A DNA stretch of 64,000 nucleotides from an uncultured Cytophagales bacterium (GCA_938039675.1 CALHUI010000015.1:1-64000), one strand, 5' to 3'; shown: positions 43,377 to 53,041, counted from the stretch's first letter. Numbers and translations: made by a program. Notes: generated from the sequence alone by a model not told the origin.

Positions 43377-44261
43377 TTACTTTACTACAATGGCAACAAA
43401 TTTGGTTTTCCAGAACGTTCTGGGGTCTGTGATTTTTAGCGTTACAGAATTACCTGATTCTACCAGCTGATAGCTGGAAGTGCTCCGTGCCGGCACTAAT
43501 TCTACTCTTTTAGCCTTATAGTTACCAATTTCAATCTCAGTAGCAGTTCTGCTGTCCAATTTGGTGAATTTCGATTCATCAATATCAGCATTCAGGTCTT
43601 TATTTTTGTTGAATAAGCCTTTGGCATCAATTACACCTCTGGCTTCCAACTCTTTGCGAGTTCCTATGGCATAGAAAACGCCGTACAGCTCATTTTGGGT
43701 TTCAACAAGGGCTGTTTGTGTGCGCTCCTGTTCTTCGGCTTTGGCAGCATACTGCGACTTTAAACCTGCCACTTCTTCTTGTAAAGATGCAATAGTAATT
43801 TGCAAATCTTTAATTTGATTGTCTTTATCCTGAATAGACTTTTGGAGTTCATCCACCATTTTTTGCAGAAAAGCATTTTCTTTACCTGCTTTAGACAATT
43901 TGCTTTGCAACTGTGCAATTTTTTGCTGATTTTCTTTGTTAAGTCGTTCCAGTTCGGCAAAGCTTTGGTCAACGGTCAGAGAACCTTCGCGGCCGCTCAT
44001 GCTGCCGGCACGCATTTTGGCAGCGGCTTGGCGGATGCGTTCTTCGCGTGCACGCATGGTATCCAAGTTGGCATACAATTCGTCCATTTCCGAATTCAAA
44101 CCGGCAATGTAAAGGCTATCTTTGCGAATTTTGGCAATTAATTCCTCGTTTTCCTGTTTGAGTTTGTCATATTCGGCACTGCCTCCTCCTGAGCAAGCAG
44201 CAAGTACAGCAATAATCAGGCTTCCCACGACGGCGAAACGCCACGATTTCAGATGCTTCAT
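43377..44261 (-). CDS. Coiled-coil lipoprotein
   Basis: The signal ends in a lipobox (IAVLAAC, Cys near residue 23) followed by SGGGS. Residues about 30-190 form a long coiled coil (heptads rich in E, K, Q, L), and a C-terminal domain of about 100 residues follows (ELYGVFYAIGTRKELEARGVI; FTKLDSRTATEIEIGNYKAKRVELV). It resembles the Bacteroidota lipoproteins annotated as Cbp1-type adhesins, but I treat that as a loose similarity. It probably spans or lines the periplasm. It stands alone; a weak hairpin near 43323-43360 may end it. Confidence 0.8.
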   Translation of the reverse strand: MKHLKSWRFAVVGSLIIAVLAACSGGGSAEYDKLKQENEELIAKIRKDSLYIAGLNSEMDELYANLDTMRAREERIRQAAAKMRAGSMSGREGSLTVDQSFAELERLNKENQQKIAQLQSKLSKAGKENAFLQKMVDELQKSIQDKDNQIKDLQITIASLQEEVAGLKSQYAAKAEEQERTQTALVETQNELYGVFYAIGTRKELEARGVIDAKGLFNKNKDLNADIDESKFTKLDSRTATEIEIGNYKAKRVELVPARSTSSYQLVESGNSVTLKITDPRTFWKTKFVAIVVK

Positions 44262-44346
44262 AATTTGATGATTTAGTTGAATGATTTAAAGAATTATGAT
44301 GCAATTTAATATATCAGGGGAATGATTTACAAAAATGGTGCAAAGA

Positions 44347-45276
44347 TTAACGCCTGTTATCCTCATTTTCCAGCATGCTGAGATAGCTCAGGTAGCGCGA
44401 ATGTGCGATTTCTCCTGATTTTACACGTTTAATTACCTCACAGTCAGGCTCTTGTATATGTTTGCAGTCAGGGTAGCGGCACATGCCGAGGCAGGCGCGC
44501 ATTTCGGGGAAGTAGTGAGCAATGGGTTCATTTTCCATATCGGCCAAGCCAAGTTCTTTGATACCGGGTGTGTCAATCAGAAAAGTGTTGGGGGCTAACT
44601 CAAACATTTCGGCGAAGGTGGTAGTGTGTACGCCCTTGCCCGCAAATTCCGAAATGGCAGATGTGCGAAGGTTTAATTGAGGGTTTAAACTGTTCAACAG
44701 CGTGGATTTGCCTGTGCCGGAGTGCCCGGCGATGAGTGTTTTTTTTCTGGCAAGCAGTTTTTTCACGGGCAGCAGGTTGTTGCCATGCAAAGCCGAAATT
44801 GCTAAACATTGATAGCCGATTTTCTCATAGGTTTCCATTAATTCTTGCTGATAGGCAAGTGCTTCCCCGTCTAAAAGGTCAGATTTGTTAAATAATATGG
44901 TAACAGGAATACGAAACGATTCGGCCGAAACCAAAAAACGGTCAATAAATCCGGTGGAGGTGCGGGGCAGCGCCACCGTTGCCATAAGCAGCGCTTGGTC
45001 TATATTGGCGGCGATAATGTGGGCAAAAGCCATTTTGTGCGGCGACTTGCGGCTGATGTAATTCTCACGGGGTAGTATGTCGGTAATTAGTACGGTCCCC
45101 TCAGTTGCATCTTCAATAACAAACTCTACGTAGTCGCCTACCGCAACCGGATTGGTTACTTTGTTGCTGTGTAGTTTGTGCTTCCCGCGCAACCTGCCCT
45201 TGTATCTGTTGCCTTGTCCATCCCGAACATCGTACCATGAACCGGTTGAGCGCATAATTAATCCGCGTTGCTTCAT
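44347..45276 (-). CDS. rsgA: Ribosome small subunit-dependent GTPase RsgA
   Basis: RsgA is a circularly permuted GTPase that helps 30S maturation. The 309 residues have an N-terminal OB fold (GSWYDVRDGQGNRYKGRLRGKHK near 13-35), then the GTPase motifs in permuted order: FNKSDLL near 131, GHSGTGKSTLLN near 184 and DTPGIKEL near 236, and the C-terminal zinc-binding CLGMCRYPDCKHIQEPDC region near 261. The start at 45276 fits the family N-terminus. A -7 element ends 4 nt before it, so its mRNA is probably leaderless. Confidence 0.96.
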   Translation of the reverse strand: MKQRGLIMRSTGSWYDVRDGQGNRYKGRLRGKHKLHSNKVTNPVAVGDYVEFVIEDATEGTVLITDILPRENYISRKSPHKMAFAHIIAANIDQALLMATVALPRTSTGFIDRFLVSAESFRIPVTILFNKSDLLDGEALAYQQELMETYEKIGYQCLAISALHGNNLLPVKKLLARKKTLIAGHSGTGKSTLLNSLNPQLNLRTSAISEFAGKGVHTTTFAEMFELAPNTFLIDTPGIKELGLADMENEPIAHYFPEMRACLGMCRYPDCKHIQEPDCEVIKRVKSGEIAHSRYLSYLSMLENEDNRR

Positions 45277-45280
45277 GTGC

Positions 45281-45288
45281 CAAAGTTA
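45281..45288 (-). promoter_or_regulatory. -7 element of rsgA (TAACTTTG), nearly leaderless
   Basis: The + strand reads CAAAGTTA, giving TAACTTTG that ends 4 nt before the rsgA ATG. This spacing would place the transcript start at or next to the start codon. Confidence 0.5.
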
Positions 45289-45450
45289 AGATTTGTTTGT
45301 TATTTGTTTGGCACTTAAATTGTGACAATTATTGTAGCCCCTTATTGTAAAGAAATAGTCAGCAATTGCTTGACAAAATTTCTTTCTAATTATCTCACAT
45401 ACCACTAATCATAACACATAATTTTCGTACATTATCTTGTTAAAGATTCT

Positions 45451-46059
45451 ATGAAAACCAGATTTACACATTGGTATAGTTATGCCATAATGGCAGGGGC
45501 ATGTTTAATGTGGGCATGTCAAGAGCCTGCAAAACAGGAAGCAAAAATAGAGGAACAGCCTGTTGTTGAAGAGGTAAAATCTGCGGTAACTCCGGCGAGT
45601 ACCCCCGCAGCAGAGCCTCTGAAGCATGAAATAGCACCACCTGAACCAAAACCCGAACCCAAAAAAGAAGAACCCGTAAAAAAAGCGGAAGAAAAGAAGC
45701 CTATCGTAAAAATAGAAAAGCCTAAGAAAGCGGACGAGGAGGCGGTAGTTGTAGCTGACCAGCCCGCAGAACCGGTCAGCGGCTACCCTTCTTATTACCG
45801 CTATATTAAAACATCGCTGCAATATCCCGAAGAGGCCAAAAAGCACAATGCGGAAGGGCAGGTATTTATTGAGTTTATTGTAAAAAAAGACGGCAGCCTT
45901 GAAGATGTACGGGTACAACCCGGTAAAGGTATTGGCTACGGTTGCGACGAAGAGGCGGTACGCGTAGTGAAACAAGGCGAGAAATGGAAACCTGCTATCA
46001 ATAAAGGCGAACCTGTTGCACAACGTGTTACAATTCCTATCAAGTTCAAACTGAACTAA
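45451..46059 (+). CDS. Lipoprotein with TonB C-terminal domain
   Basis: The 202 residues begin with a lipoprotein signal (CLMWAC, Cys near residue 24), followed by a Pro/Glu/Lys-rich linker (about 30-110) and a TonB C-terminal domain (YPSYYRYIKTSLQYPEEAKKHNAEG near 111, VFIEFIVKKDGSL, and a final VTIPIKFKLN). Usual TonB is anchored by a membrane helix; here the anchor is a lipid, so it may be an outer-membrane or periplasm-facing relative of unknown partner. No TonB-dependent receptor is in the window. It ends at a terminator at 46091-46122. Confidence 0.88.
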   Translation: MKTRFTHWYSYAIMAGACLMWACQEPAKQEAKIEEQPVVEEVKSAVTPASTPAAEPLKHEIAPPEPKPEPKKEEPVKKAEEKKPIVKIEKPKKADEEAVVVADQPAEPVSGYPSYYRYIKTSLQYPEEAKKHNAEGQVFIEFIVKKDGSLEDVRVQPGKGIGYGCDEEAVRVVKQGEKWKPAINKGEPVAQRVTIPIKFKLN

Positions 46060-46090
46060 ACAATAGTCATTGATTTCTCTATATAGTGAA

Positions 46091-46122
46091 AGCCATCCTA
46101 TACAGGGATGGCTTACTTTTTT
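46091..46122 (+). terminator. Intrinsic terminator of the TonB-domain gene
   Basis: Stem AGCCATCC (46091-46098) / GGATGGCT (46106-46113), then TACTTTTTT. Confidence 0.82.
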
Positions 46123-47751
46123 CTACTGCTTTTTGCCGTTTTTGGGTGCTTGCCGATAGATATTGATAAGTGTAACCACAAAGTCTGTCCATGCACCGGG
46201 CTTGCGAAGCCTGATAGCAGGTGAATATACGGCCGTGCTTTCGTGGTGCATACGACTCAGTGCGGTTACTGCATACCGATATTCGCCGTCGGCAGTAAAA
46301 GTGTCATCTAAAAAGAAGCCTTCCGTGCCTGTTAGCGCAATCATTTGCGCAGGATTATTTAAATCAAATGGTTCATCAGCTTTGACCCGATAAATAGCAT
46401 AATACTTTGCCGTATTTTCGGTTGCCGCAAGTTTTGGGGATGGATTCCAATGCAGCAGCGCCCCTTTTTTGGAGGGCAATACTTCTAAATCCGAAGGTGG
46501 GGGAGGAGGGCTGCCGTTTTTCCATGGCATAAGCGGCAACAGCGCTGTATGCTTGTAAAAAGTGGTTCGGAGCGAATCGGCAACGCCATTGGGGTTGCGC
46601 ACCAGTGATTTGGAACTGAAATAAATACTGCCGTGTATTTTGCCGTTTTTACGGCGATTATACCGTACTTGTTCAGATATTTGGTTGGGGTTTGCCCAAT
46701 GTGGGTCATTGCCGTTGGGAGCGATTTTATAAGGGCTGTGCCCTATATACACATGCCTGCCAAAACTGTTGTCTGCCCACCAATCTACCAGTGTTTTGTA
46801 AGGAACTTTGTCAAACTCAATACTAAAATAGACTTGCGGAGCTACGTAGTCAATCCAGCCTTTTTCTAACCACAGGCGAATATCGGCATACAAATGGTCG
46901 TAACAGGTTTGCCCCGCTTGTGTTGCAGAGCCGCGCGGGTCTTGCGAGCGGTTGCGCCAAACCCCAAACGGGCTGATACCAAACTTTACATAGGGTTTTA
47001 TATGTCTGATTTGCAGTGAGATAGCTTCTATAAGCCGATTAACATTATCGCGCCGCCAGTCGTCTATTTTTGCAAAGGATTTGCCGTATTGCCTGTAAGT
47101 AGCCGAATCGTTGAAAATCTGCCCCTGAATCTGGTAAGGGTAAAAGTAATCGTCAAAGTGGATGGCATCTACATCGTAGCGGCGTACAATATCGGCCACG
47201 ATATCGGTAATATACTGTCGTACTTCGGGAATGCCCTGGTTGAATACTTTGGATTTTCCGTAAGTTACGAACCACTCCGGTTTGCGGCGGGTGATATGAT
47301 CGGGGTGTACTCGCAGCGAATCACCTTCAAATTGTGCGCGATAGGGGTTTATCCACGCATGGAACTCCATGCCTCGCCGATGGGTTTCGTCAATCATAAA
47401 TTGGAGCGGGTCGTAGTAAGGCTCGGGCATAAGGCCTTGCTTACCGGTAAGCCATTCCGACCACATTTCCTGCGCACTGAAATAAAACGCATCAGTGGCA
47501 GGGCGCACCTGAACGATTGCCGCATTCATGCCTGTGCGCCTATGGAAGTCCAGCAAGTTGATAAACTCATTCTGCTGACGTACAGTGGGCAGCCCTTTGG
47601 ACGAAGGCCAATCTATATTGGCAACCGTAGCAATCCATACAGCCCTAAATTCGCGTTTGGGCGATATTTGAGCCGATGCGGGCGGACAAAGCAGGTAAAA
47701 AAGGCTTACAGAAAAAATCCATAAGCCGCTTGAGGTTAATTTGCGATTCAT
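46123..47751 (-). CDS. GHL10-family glycoside hydrolase-like protein (DUF187)
   Basis: The start is ATG at 47751, overlapping the sigma factor stop by one base (TGATG). A signal peptide ends near PPASA. Residues about 32-345 are the GHL10/DUF187 TIM-barrel (REFRAVWIATVANIDWPS near 34, VQVRPATDAFYFS near 80, HAWINPYRAQF near 134, VDAIHFDDYFYPY near 197), followed by a fibronectin type III-like domain (about 405-510). Members are predicted glycosidases of peptidoglycan or cell-wall glycans. It is the last gene of a GT2-sigma-hydrolase operon. Confidence 0.9.
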   Translation of the reverse strand: MNRKLTSSGLWIFSVSLFYLLCPPASAQISPKREFRAVWIATVANIDWPSSKGLPTVRQQNEFINLLDFHRRTGMNAAIVQVRPATDAFYFSAQEMWSEWLTGKQGLMPEPYYDPLQFMIDETHRRGMEFHAWINPYRAQFEGDSLRVHPDHITRRKPEWFVTYGKSKVFNQGIPEVRQYITDIVADIVRRYDVDAIHFDDYFYPYQIQGQIFNDSATYRQYGKSFAKIDDWRRDNVNRLIEAISLQIRHIKPYVKFGISPFGVWRNRSQDPRGSATQAGQTCYDHLYADIRLWLEKGWIDYVAPQVYFSIEFDKVPYKTLVDWWADNSFGRHVYIGHSPYKIAPNGNDPHWANPNQISEQVRYNRRKNGKIHGSIYFSSKSLVRNPNGVADSLRTTFYKHTALLPLMPWKNGSPPPPPSDLEVLPSKKGALLHWNPSPKLAATENTAKYYAIYRVKADEPFDLNNPAQMIALTGTEGFFLDDTFTADGEYRYAVTALSRMHHESTAVYSPAIRLRKPGAWTDFVVTLINIYRQAPKNGKKQ

Positions 47752-48404
47752 CAAATCATGTCTTTTTTAGACCTTGCAATATCGTACAGCAACTCTCTTG
47801 CGCGGTGAAGTTGTGCTTTTACCGTACCCAAGGGGGCATTGAGTTGTTGTGCTATTTCTTCGTAGGAAAGTTCTTCGAAGTAGCGCAGTTGTACCAACTG
47901 CTGGTATTTATCGGGCAGCAAAGTTACCATTGTGCGCACAATTTCTATTTTTTGTACGTTAATGGCACTTTCCTGCGGATTAAGGTTTTCATCGCGGATG
48001 TCCATGTCGATAGGGTCTCCGTTTTCATCCGAATAACCGGTGCTGATGCTGGTGGTTTCCAGTTTTTTGCGACGAATGAAGTCAATGCAGTTGTTGGTAG
48101 CAATGCGAAACAACCACGTACTGAAAGTGTATTCTTTTTTGAACTTGGGCAAATTTTTAAATGCTTTGGCGAAGGCTTCTATCGTAAGGTCGTCAGCATC
48201 ATCGGTGTTGCGCACCATTTTTAGCAAAGTATGATAAACAGACTTTTTATAGCGGCGCATTAGTTCTGCGTAGGCCTTTTCATCGCCACTAACAGCGCGG
48301 TCTATCAGCTTAAAATCGGCAAGTGCTTTGGTTGAAAACAACTGTTCGTTGTCTTGTTCTTGTTCGTTGTTGCTGTCGTTATTTGTGAAATTATTCACTT
48401 CCAT
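47751..48404 (-). CDS. ECF-type RNA polymerase sigma factor
   Basis: The 217 residues have sigma region 2 (DADDLTIEAFAKAFKNLPKF near 66; FSTWLFRIATNNCIDFIRRKK near 95) and region 4 (LPDKYQQLVQLRYFEELSYEEIAQQL near 158; GTVKAQLHRARELL near 192). There is no anti-sigma gene next to it. Its start overlaps the upstream glycosyltransferase by 10 nt and its stop overlaps the GHL10 start by one base, so its level is tied to translation of both. The N-terminal 30 residues are unusually Asn/Gln/Glu-rich. Confidence 0.93.
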   Translation of the reverse strand: MEVNNFTNNDSNNEQEQDNEQLFSTKALADFKLIDRAVSGDEKAYAELMRRYKKSVYHTLLKMVRNTDDADDLTIEAFAKAFKNLPKFKKEYTFSTWLFRIATNNCIDFIRRKKLETTSISTGYSDENGDPIDMDIRDENLNPQESAINVQKIEIVRTMVTLLPDKYQQLVQLRYFEELSYEEIAQQLNAPLGTVKAQLHRARELLYDIARSKKDMI

Positions 48405-49534
48405 TCTACTTTTTTGCTAGTCAGTACGGATAAGCCTGCCGTAAAGTAATAAACTATATAGGAAAAGTCTAATAAAGGCCACCAAATAATGCCAAATTTA
48501 TCGCCCAGTTGTCTTGCACAAAGATAGGTAATTGTTCCTAAGAAACCCCACCGCAGCAACATAACACTTGCAATGATGCCTGCAAGCAGCCATTGTTGCC
48601 ACAGAAGGCTCGTTATCAGCCCGCCGTAAATCAGTGTGTGCGTTGTTATTCCCAACATAGCGTTCAATCCCAGCCACAATCTGTCTTTCCAATGATAGTA
48701 TTTGCCTACCGAGAGGTGGCGGCGTTTTTGCTGCCACCATCCGTGCCAAGTGGTTTTAGGCAGAGAATACACAATTGTATCGGCTCCGACGGCTACTGTC
48801 GTATTTTGCGCAGTAGCAAGAGTATTAACCAATAGGTCGTCATCGCCTCCTACTACCCGCTGAAATTTGTGAAAGCCTTTATTGTCGAGAAATAGGCTTT
48901 TGGTATACGACAGATTGCGGCCAACTCCCATATAGGGATGCCCCCACAGTGCAGAGGAGATGTACTGCATGGCGGTATATAAAGTCTCGAAGCGAATCAG
49001 GCGGTTTAAAAAACCTTTGCATTCCATGTAAGGGGAGTAGCCCAGCACAATTTGTTTATTGTCAAAATTTGCAGCTATGGCGGCCAGCCACTTGGTTGAA
49101 CAGGGGCGACAATCTGCATCTGTAAGTACCAACCTCTCATAGGTTGCAGCTTTCACGGCCAGCGTGATGGCATATTTTTTAGGGTGAATACCTGCCGGGG
49201 TGTGATTGATGGTAACTGTTTTCAAATTGTCAAATGCCTGTGCGGCTGTTTTTAAGAGCCAGAATGTGTCGTCGGTAGAGTGGTCGTCCACCACAATAAT
49301 TTCGTACGGGACAGGATAATCTTGCTCTAAGAGAATAGGCAGCAGATGTGTTAGGTTGTCATGCTCGTTGCGGGCTACCACAATAACAGATATGCCTTCA
49401 TACCGGACGGGTTGCGATGCGGCAGGCTTAAAAAATGCAAGTTTGCCAAACCAGATTCCTTGTAATATAAGTTGCAACAGCGCAAAAAAAGCTATGGTTG
49501 CTACTGCGATAATCCAAAAAGTATTAAGTTCCAC
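48395..49534 (-). CDS. Family 2 glycosyltransferase, membrane-bound
   Basis: The start is GTG at 49534 (MELNTFWIIAVATIAFFALL). The 379 residues have one N-terminal membrane helix, the GT-A domain (YEGISVIVVARNEHDNL near 44, VVDDHSTDDTFWLL near 80, DADCRP near 138, GGDDDLLVNTLA near 229, QKRRHLSVGKYYHW near 268) and two to three C-terminal helices. Processive GT2 enzymes usually have Q-x-x-R-W; here the motif reads Q-K-R-R-H. The product is unknown. It is the first gene of the operon with the sigma factor and GHL10 protein, preceded by a consensus promoter. Confidence 0.9.
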   Translation of the reverse strand: MELNTFWIIAVATIAFFALLQLILQGIWFGKLAFFKPAASQPVRYEGISVIVVARNEHDNLTHLLPILLEQDYPVPYEIIVVDDHSTDDTFWLLKTAAQAFDNLKTVTINHTPAGIHPKKYAITLAVKAATYERLVLTDADCRPCSTKWLAAIAANFDNKQIVLGYSPYMECKGFLNRLIRFETLYTAMQYISSALWGHPYMGVGRNLSYTKSLFLDNKGFHKFQRVVGGDDDLLVNTLATAQNTTVAVGADTIVYSLPKTTWHGWWQQKRRHLSVGKYYHWKDRLWLGLNAMLGITTHTLIYGGLITSLLWQQWLLAGIIASVMLLRWGFLGTITYLCARQLGDKFGIIWWPLLDFSYIVYYFTAGLSVLTSKKVEWK

Positions 49535-49555
49535 TTTTGCTTAACCTTAAAGCAA

Positions 49556-49589
49556 CAAAATTATGCAAGTTTCTGTATGCGGGCGCAAA
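49556..49589 (-). promoter_or_regulatory. Promoter TTTG-N22-TAATTTTG of the GT2-ECF-GHL10 operon
   Basis: On the - strand TTTG (complement of 49586-49589) and TAATTTTG (complement of 49556-49563) are 22 nt apart; the -7 ends 21 nt before the GTG start at 49534. Confidence 0.68.
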
Positions 49590-50720
49590 AAATTTGTGCA
49601 ATCAAAATTAAAATGGATGAAAAAAATAAAATTTGTTCTCTATCCTTCAATCTTTGCAGTCTTTACCTTTCTCTATTTTAGCCTTTTATCAAACCTTACC
49701 GGCTATCGCATGGCGGATAAATGTGTAGTAATATTGGAAATTTTTTATGTAATATTAGGATGCTTTTGTTTTTTTACGGTAAAAAGCAATAATATTGAGT
49801 TTGACGATTATGGTATTGGACAATTGAATAACGATTCGCTCTTTGCCAAAATCCTTGATAACCTGCCCGTTGGCATGTTAATATTGGATGAAAAAGGAAG
49901 TATAGCAGACGTAAATAAGGCAGCCTCCAAAATATACGGCTACTCAAAAAATCAATTATTAATAAATAAAACAATTGTGCAACTGTGTCCCAAGTGGGAA
50001 GAGAATCATATAGCCTACACATTCAATCGCATATTGATGAACCGCTACAAATCAGTGTCTGAAAATTGGCAGCAAGTTACTGCCAATCGGAAAATTATAG
50101 ACTTAAAGGTTTGGATAGAACCTCTGGCGGTAGGAAATACGACCATTGTCATGTTGGCCATGGCAGACATCAGCACGCAGAAACAGATGGAAAACGAGTT
50201 GTTGCTTTCATTGCAAATTGGTGAAAACAGAAAAGAAAATTGGCGACCTGAATGCATTGGCATATTTTGAATGAGTGGCCAACGCAGCGGCACGGATGGA
50301 GTATTCTATGTATAAACTTTTGATTTTCAACAGTTTGAAAAATAAAGTTCCCGATATTCATCTGGTCAATGTATTAGAACTTGTCAGTCGTGCAATAGAG
50401 GATGTGCAATTAGATAAAATAATTAACATCGCTGTGATGACAGAAGTTTCTCCACAGTTAAATGTTTCATCGGATTCATCGTTAATAAATATTATTTGCG
50501 AAATTTATTGGAAAATGCAATTACCTGTGGCGATTCATCCTACCGCAATTCTTACATACGCATTGTTGCGGTTCAAAAAAACGGCAATCTGATTATCAGA
50601 GTAAACGACAACGGAATTGGCATACCCAAAGAGTATATCCCGCACTTGTTCAAAAACAGCTACAAAGGCGTTAATTTGATGAAAGGTACAGGCATGGGAC
50701 TTTATGTTGCACAAGTGTAG
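49563..50720 (+). pseudogene. Broken PAS histidine kinase
   Basis: The first part (49563-50270) has two membrane helices and a PAS domain (DNLPVGMLILDEKGSIADVNKAASKIYGYS near 99), then stops where the phosphoacceptor His region should begin. A second frame (50275-50592) reads a helical linker and DSSLINII, and a third (50496-50720) reads the ATPase N box NLLENAIT and NDNGIGIPKEYIPHLF, then GTGMGLYVAQ and a stop. The last residues (about EFMVTLPLEWF) appear in yet another frame at 50786-50818. No complete kinase can be made. No clear response regulator is next to it. Confidence 0.82.
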
Positions 50721-50866
50721 CTGCCAATAAATAAACTTGGTAGTGTCGTAGAATTAGTATGTAGCCGACCCGGCACACCGAATTTATGGTTACTTTGCCC
50801 TTGGAATGGTTTTTGGTAACGCAAAACTCTGTCTATTCCGCCGAATCAACTTATTTGTTCAAAAAA

Positions 50867-51697
50867 ATGACACATACTTCGTTTCAAAATCGCATGGCAG
50901 CATTGGCAACCATCCATGCCAAGGAAAAAATTATTGCACCAATTTTTGAACAATACAACATTGGTTTACAGATTCGGGTGGCATCGGTAGATACGGACTC
51001 GTTTGGTACTTTTACCGGTGAAACAGAGCGCGAGGGCAGCCAGATAGAAACGGCACGGATGAAGTGCATGGCTGCAATAGAGCAAACCGGTCTAAGTATC
51101 GGGATAGCAAGCGAAGGGGCATTTGGGCCGCACCCGAGCATTCCTTTTGTTGCTGCCAACGTAGAAATAGTGATGCTGAAAGATACGAAACTTGGCATAG
51201 AGGTTTGCGGGCAGCATCTGACCGCTGCCACTAACTTTTCTTCCCAAAAAGTTAATTCGGTTGAAGCAGCATTGGAATTTGCCGACAGTGCGGGTTTTCC
51301 CTCGCATGGTGTCATTGTGCGCGGAAACCCGATAATCAAAGGTATTCATGATTATGAAACTCTGACTTTTGCGGTGAGTCAGGCATTGGCGCAACAGCCT
51401 CTGGTGCAAATAGAAACAGACATGCGCGCCATGCATAACCCGACGCGCTGTCGGGCAATTGCCGCAGCCGCAGCCGATTTGGCGGAACGTTTGATGACAT
51501 TGTGCCCGCATTGCCGACGCCCCGGATTTGGGAGAGGCGCCAGCATACAGGGCTTGCCGTGCAACTGGTGCGGGCTGCCTACGCAGGAGGCCAAAGGGTA
51601 TTGGATGGAATGCCCGACTTGTCAGTACCGCGAGGAGGTACTTAATATCAGCGAACAATATGCCGACCCTGCCTGCTGTATGTTTTGCAACCCATGA
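50867..51697 (+). CDS. DUF6671-family protein with zinc-ribbon tail
   Basis: The start at 50867 (MTHTSFQNRMAALATIHAKEK) is chosen over 50786, whose extra residues are the tail of the decayed kinase. The 276 residues have an alpha/beta core (VASVDTDSFGTFTGE; ASEGAFGPHPSIPFV; SHGVIVRGNP) and a C-terminal zinc ribbon with CPHC, CNWC, CPTC and CMFC pairs. DUF6671 is a name only; function is unknown, though the Cys pairs suggest metal or nucleic acid binding. It has no obvious operon partner. Confidence 0.82.
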   Translation: MTHTSFQNRMAALATIHAKEKIIAPIFEQYNIGLQIRVASVDTDSFGTFTGETEREGSQIETARMKCMAAIEQTGLSIGIASEGAFGPHPSIPFVAANVEIVMLKDTKLGIEVCGQHLTAATNFSSQKVNSVEAALEFADSAGFPSHGVIVRGNPIIKGIHDYETLTFAVSQALAQQPLVQIETDMRAMHNPTRCRAIAAAAADLAERLMTLCPHCRRPGFGRGASIQGLPCNWCGLPTQEAKGYWMECPTCQYREEVLNISEQYADPACCMFCNP

Positions 51698-51762
51698 CAG
51701 GGAAGCATGTATGCACATTTGCTGATTTTTTTCAACCCGAAATGTTTGTTTACTTGTCCGGT

Positions 51763-53013
51763 TTATGGGCGCACCTGTCCGTTACCCCTGATTTTCCATT
51801 TATAGCTGGTTAGTTCCGGTAGTGCCATGGGTCCTCTGGCATGTAATTTTTGTGTGCTGATGCCTATTTCTGCCCCCATGCCAAACTGTGCGCCGTCGGT
51901 AAAAGCGGTAGAGGCATTGGCGTAAACAGCAGCGGCATCTACAACATTGAGGAATCGTTCTATGGTTTCCGCATCTTCTGCCACAATGGCTTCGCTGTGT
52001 TTGGATGAATAACGGGCTATGTGCTCGAGTGCATCATCGAGGTTGCTTACAGTACGGATGCTCATTTTGTAGTCTAAAAACTCTGTACCGAAATGCTGAG
52101 GTTCGGCGGGTTTTAAAAGATGACACGGATAACCGACTTGCAGATAAAACATAGATTCTATATCTGCAAAAATTTCTACATTTTTCTTTGCAAGTGGTTG
52201 TATCAGATGGCGCAGTTGTGGCAAAACAGCCCGATGAACAAGCAGGCAATCCAGTGCATTGCAAACACTGACCCGTCGGGTTTTTGCATTGTAAATAATA
52301 TTGGCTGCTTTTTCAATATCTGCGCTTGCATCAATGTATGTATGGACAATGCCTGCACCTGTTTCTATGACAGGCACGCGGGAATTTTTTCGCACAAAAT
52401 CAATTAATTGTCGGCTGCCGCGCGGTATAATCACATCTACCTTCCCCTCGGCCAGCAAGAGTTTTTCGGCGGCTTCGCGCGAAGGGGGCAGAAGTGTTAC
52501 GGCATCAACAGGTAATTTCAATTGGTACAGTACCTCTCGTATTACTCTGACGATGGCCTCATTGGTTGCTTGCGAATCGCTGCCACCTTTGAGAAGGACG
52601 GTGTTGCCGGCACGCAAACACAAAGCCGTTACGTCTAATGTTACATTGGGGCGCGCTTCGTAAATAATACCTACCACTCCCAAAGGTACACTGACTTTTT
52701 GCAAAAAAAGTTGATTGGGAAGTGTTTTTTCTTCTATCACTCGCCCTATGGGTGAGGGCAGATTGCCCACATGGCGTATTTCATTGGCAATATTGGTTAT
52801 GCGCTCGGGGGACAGCAACAAACGGTCGTATTTGGGGTTGTCGGGCGACATTCGGGATAAGTCTTCCGTATTAGCTGCCAGAATAATGTCCGTTGCTTTT
52901 TCCGTAGCTTCGGCAAGTGCTTGTAAAAATTGAGCAATTACTGTTTGCGGCACCTGTGCCAACAAATGGTTGGCAGCAACAGCCGAATCTATGAGACGAT
53001 TAATCATATCCAT
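51763..53013 (-). CDS. proA: Glutamate-5-semialdehyde dehydrogenase (ProA)
   Basis: ProA reduces gamma-glutamyl phosphate in proline synthesis. The start is taken as [12 protein letters not shown] at 53013 (the TTG 15 nt earlier is less likely), giving 416 residues. Marks: [19 protein letters not shown] near 120, [14 protein letters not shown] near 142 and the catalytic Cys in [16 protein letters not shown] near 254. The product is glutamate 5-semialdehyde. proB is not next to it and must be elsewhere if the pathway is complete. Confidence 0.96.
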   Translation of the reverse strand: MDMINRLIDSAVAANHLLAQVPQTVIAQFLQALAEATEKATDIILAANTEDLSRMSPDNPKYDRLLLSPERITNIANEIRHVGNLPSPIGRVIEEKTLPNQLFLQKVSVPLGVVGIIYEARPNVTLDVTALCLRAGNTVLLKGGSDSQATNEAIVRVIREVLYQLKLPVDAVTLLPPSREAAEKLLLAEGKVDVIIPRGSRQLIDFVRKNSRVPVIETGAGIVHTYIDASADIEKAANIIYNAKTRRVSVCNALDCLLVHRAVLPQLRHLIQPLAKKNVEIFADIESMFYLQVGYPCHLLKPAEPQHFGTEFLDYKMSIRTVSNLDDALEHIARYSSKHSEAIVAEDAETIERFLNVVDAAAVYANASTAFTDGAQFGMGAEIGISTQKLHARGPMALPELTSYKWKIRGNGQVRP

Positions 53014-53041
53014 AGCCGCAAGTTGCAATTTTTCGCGAAAA

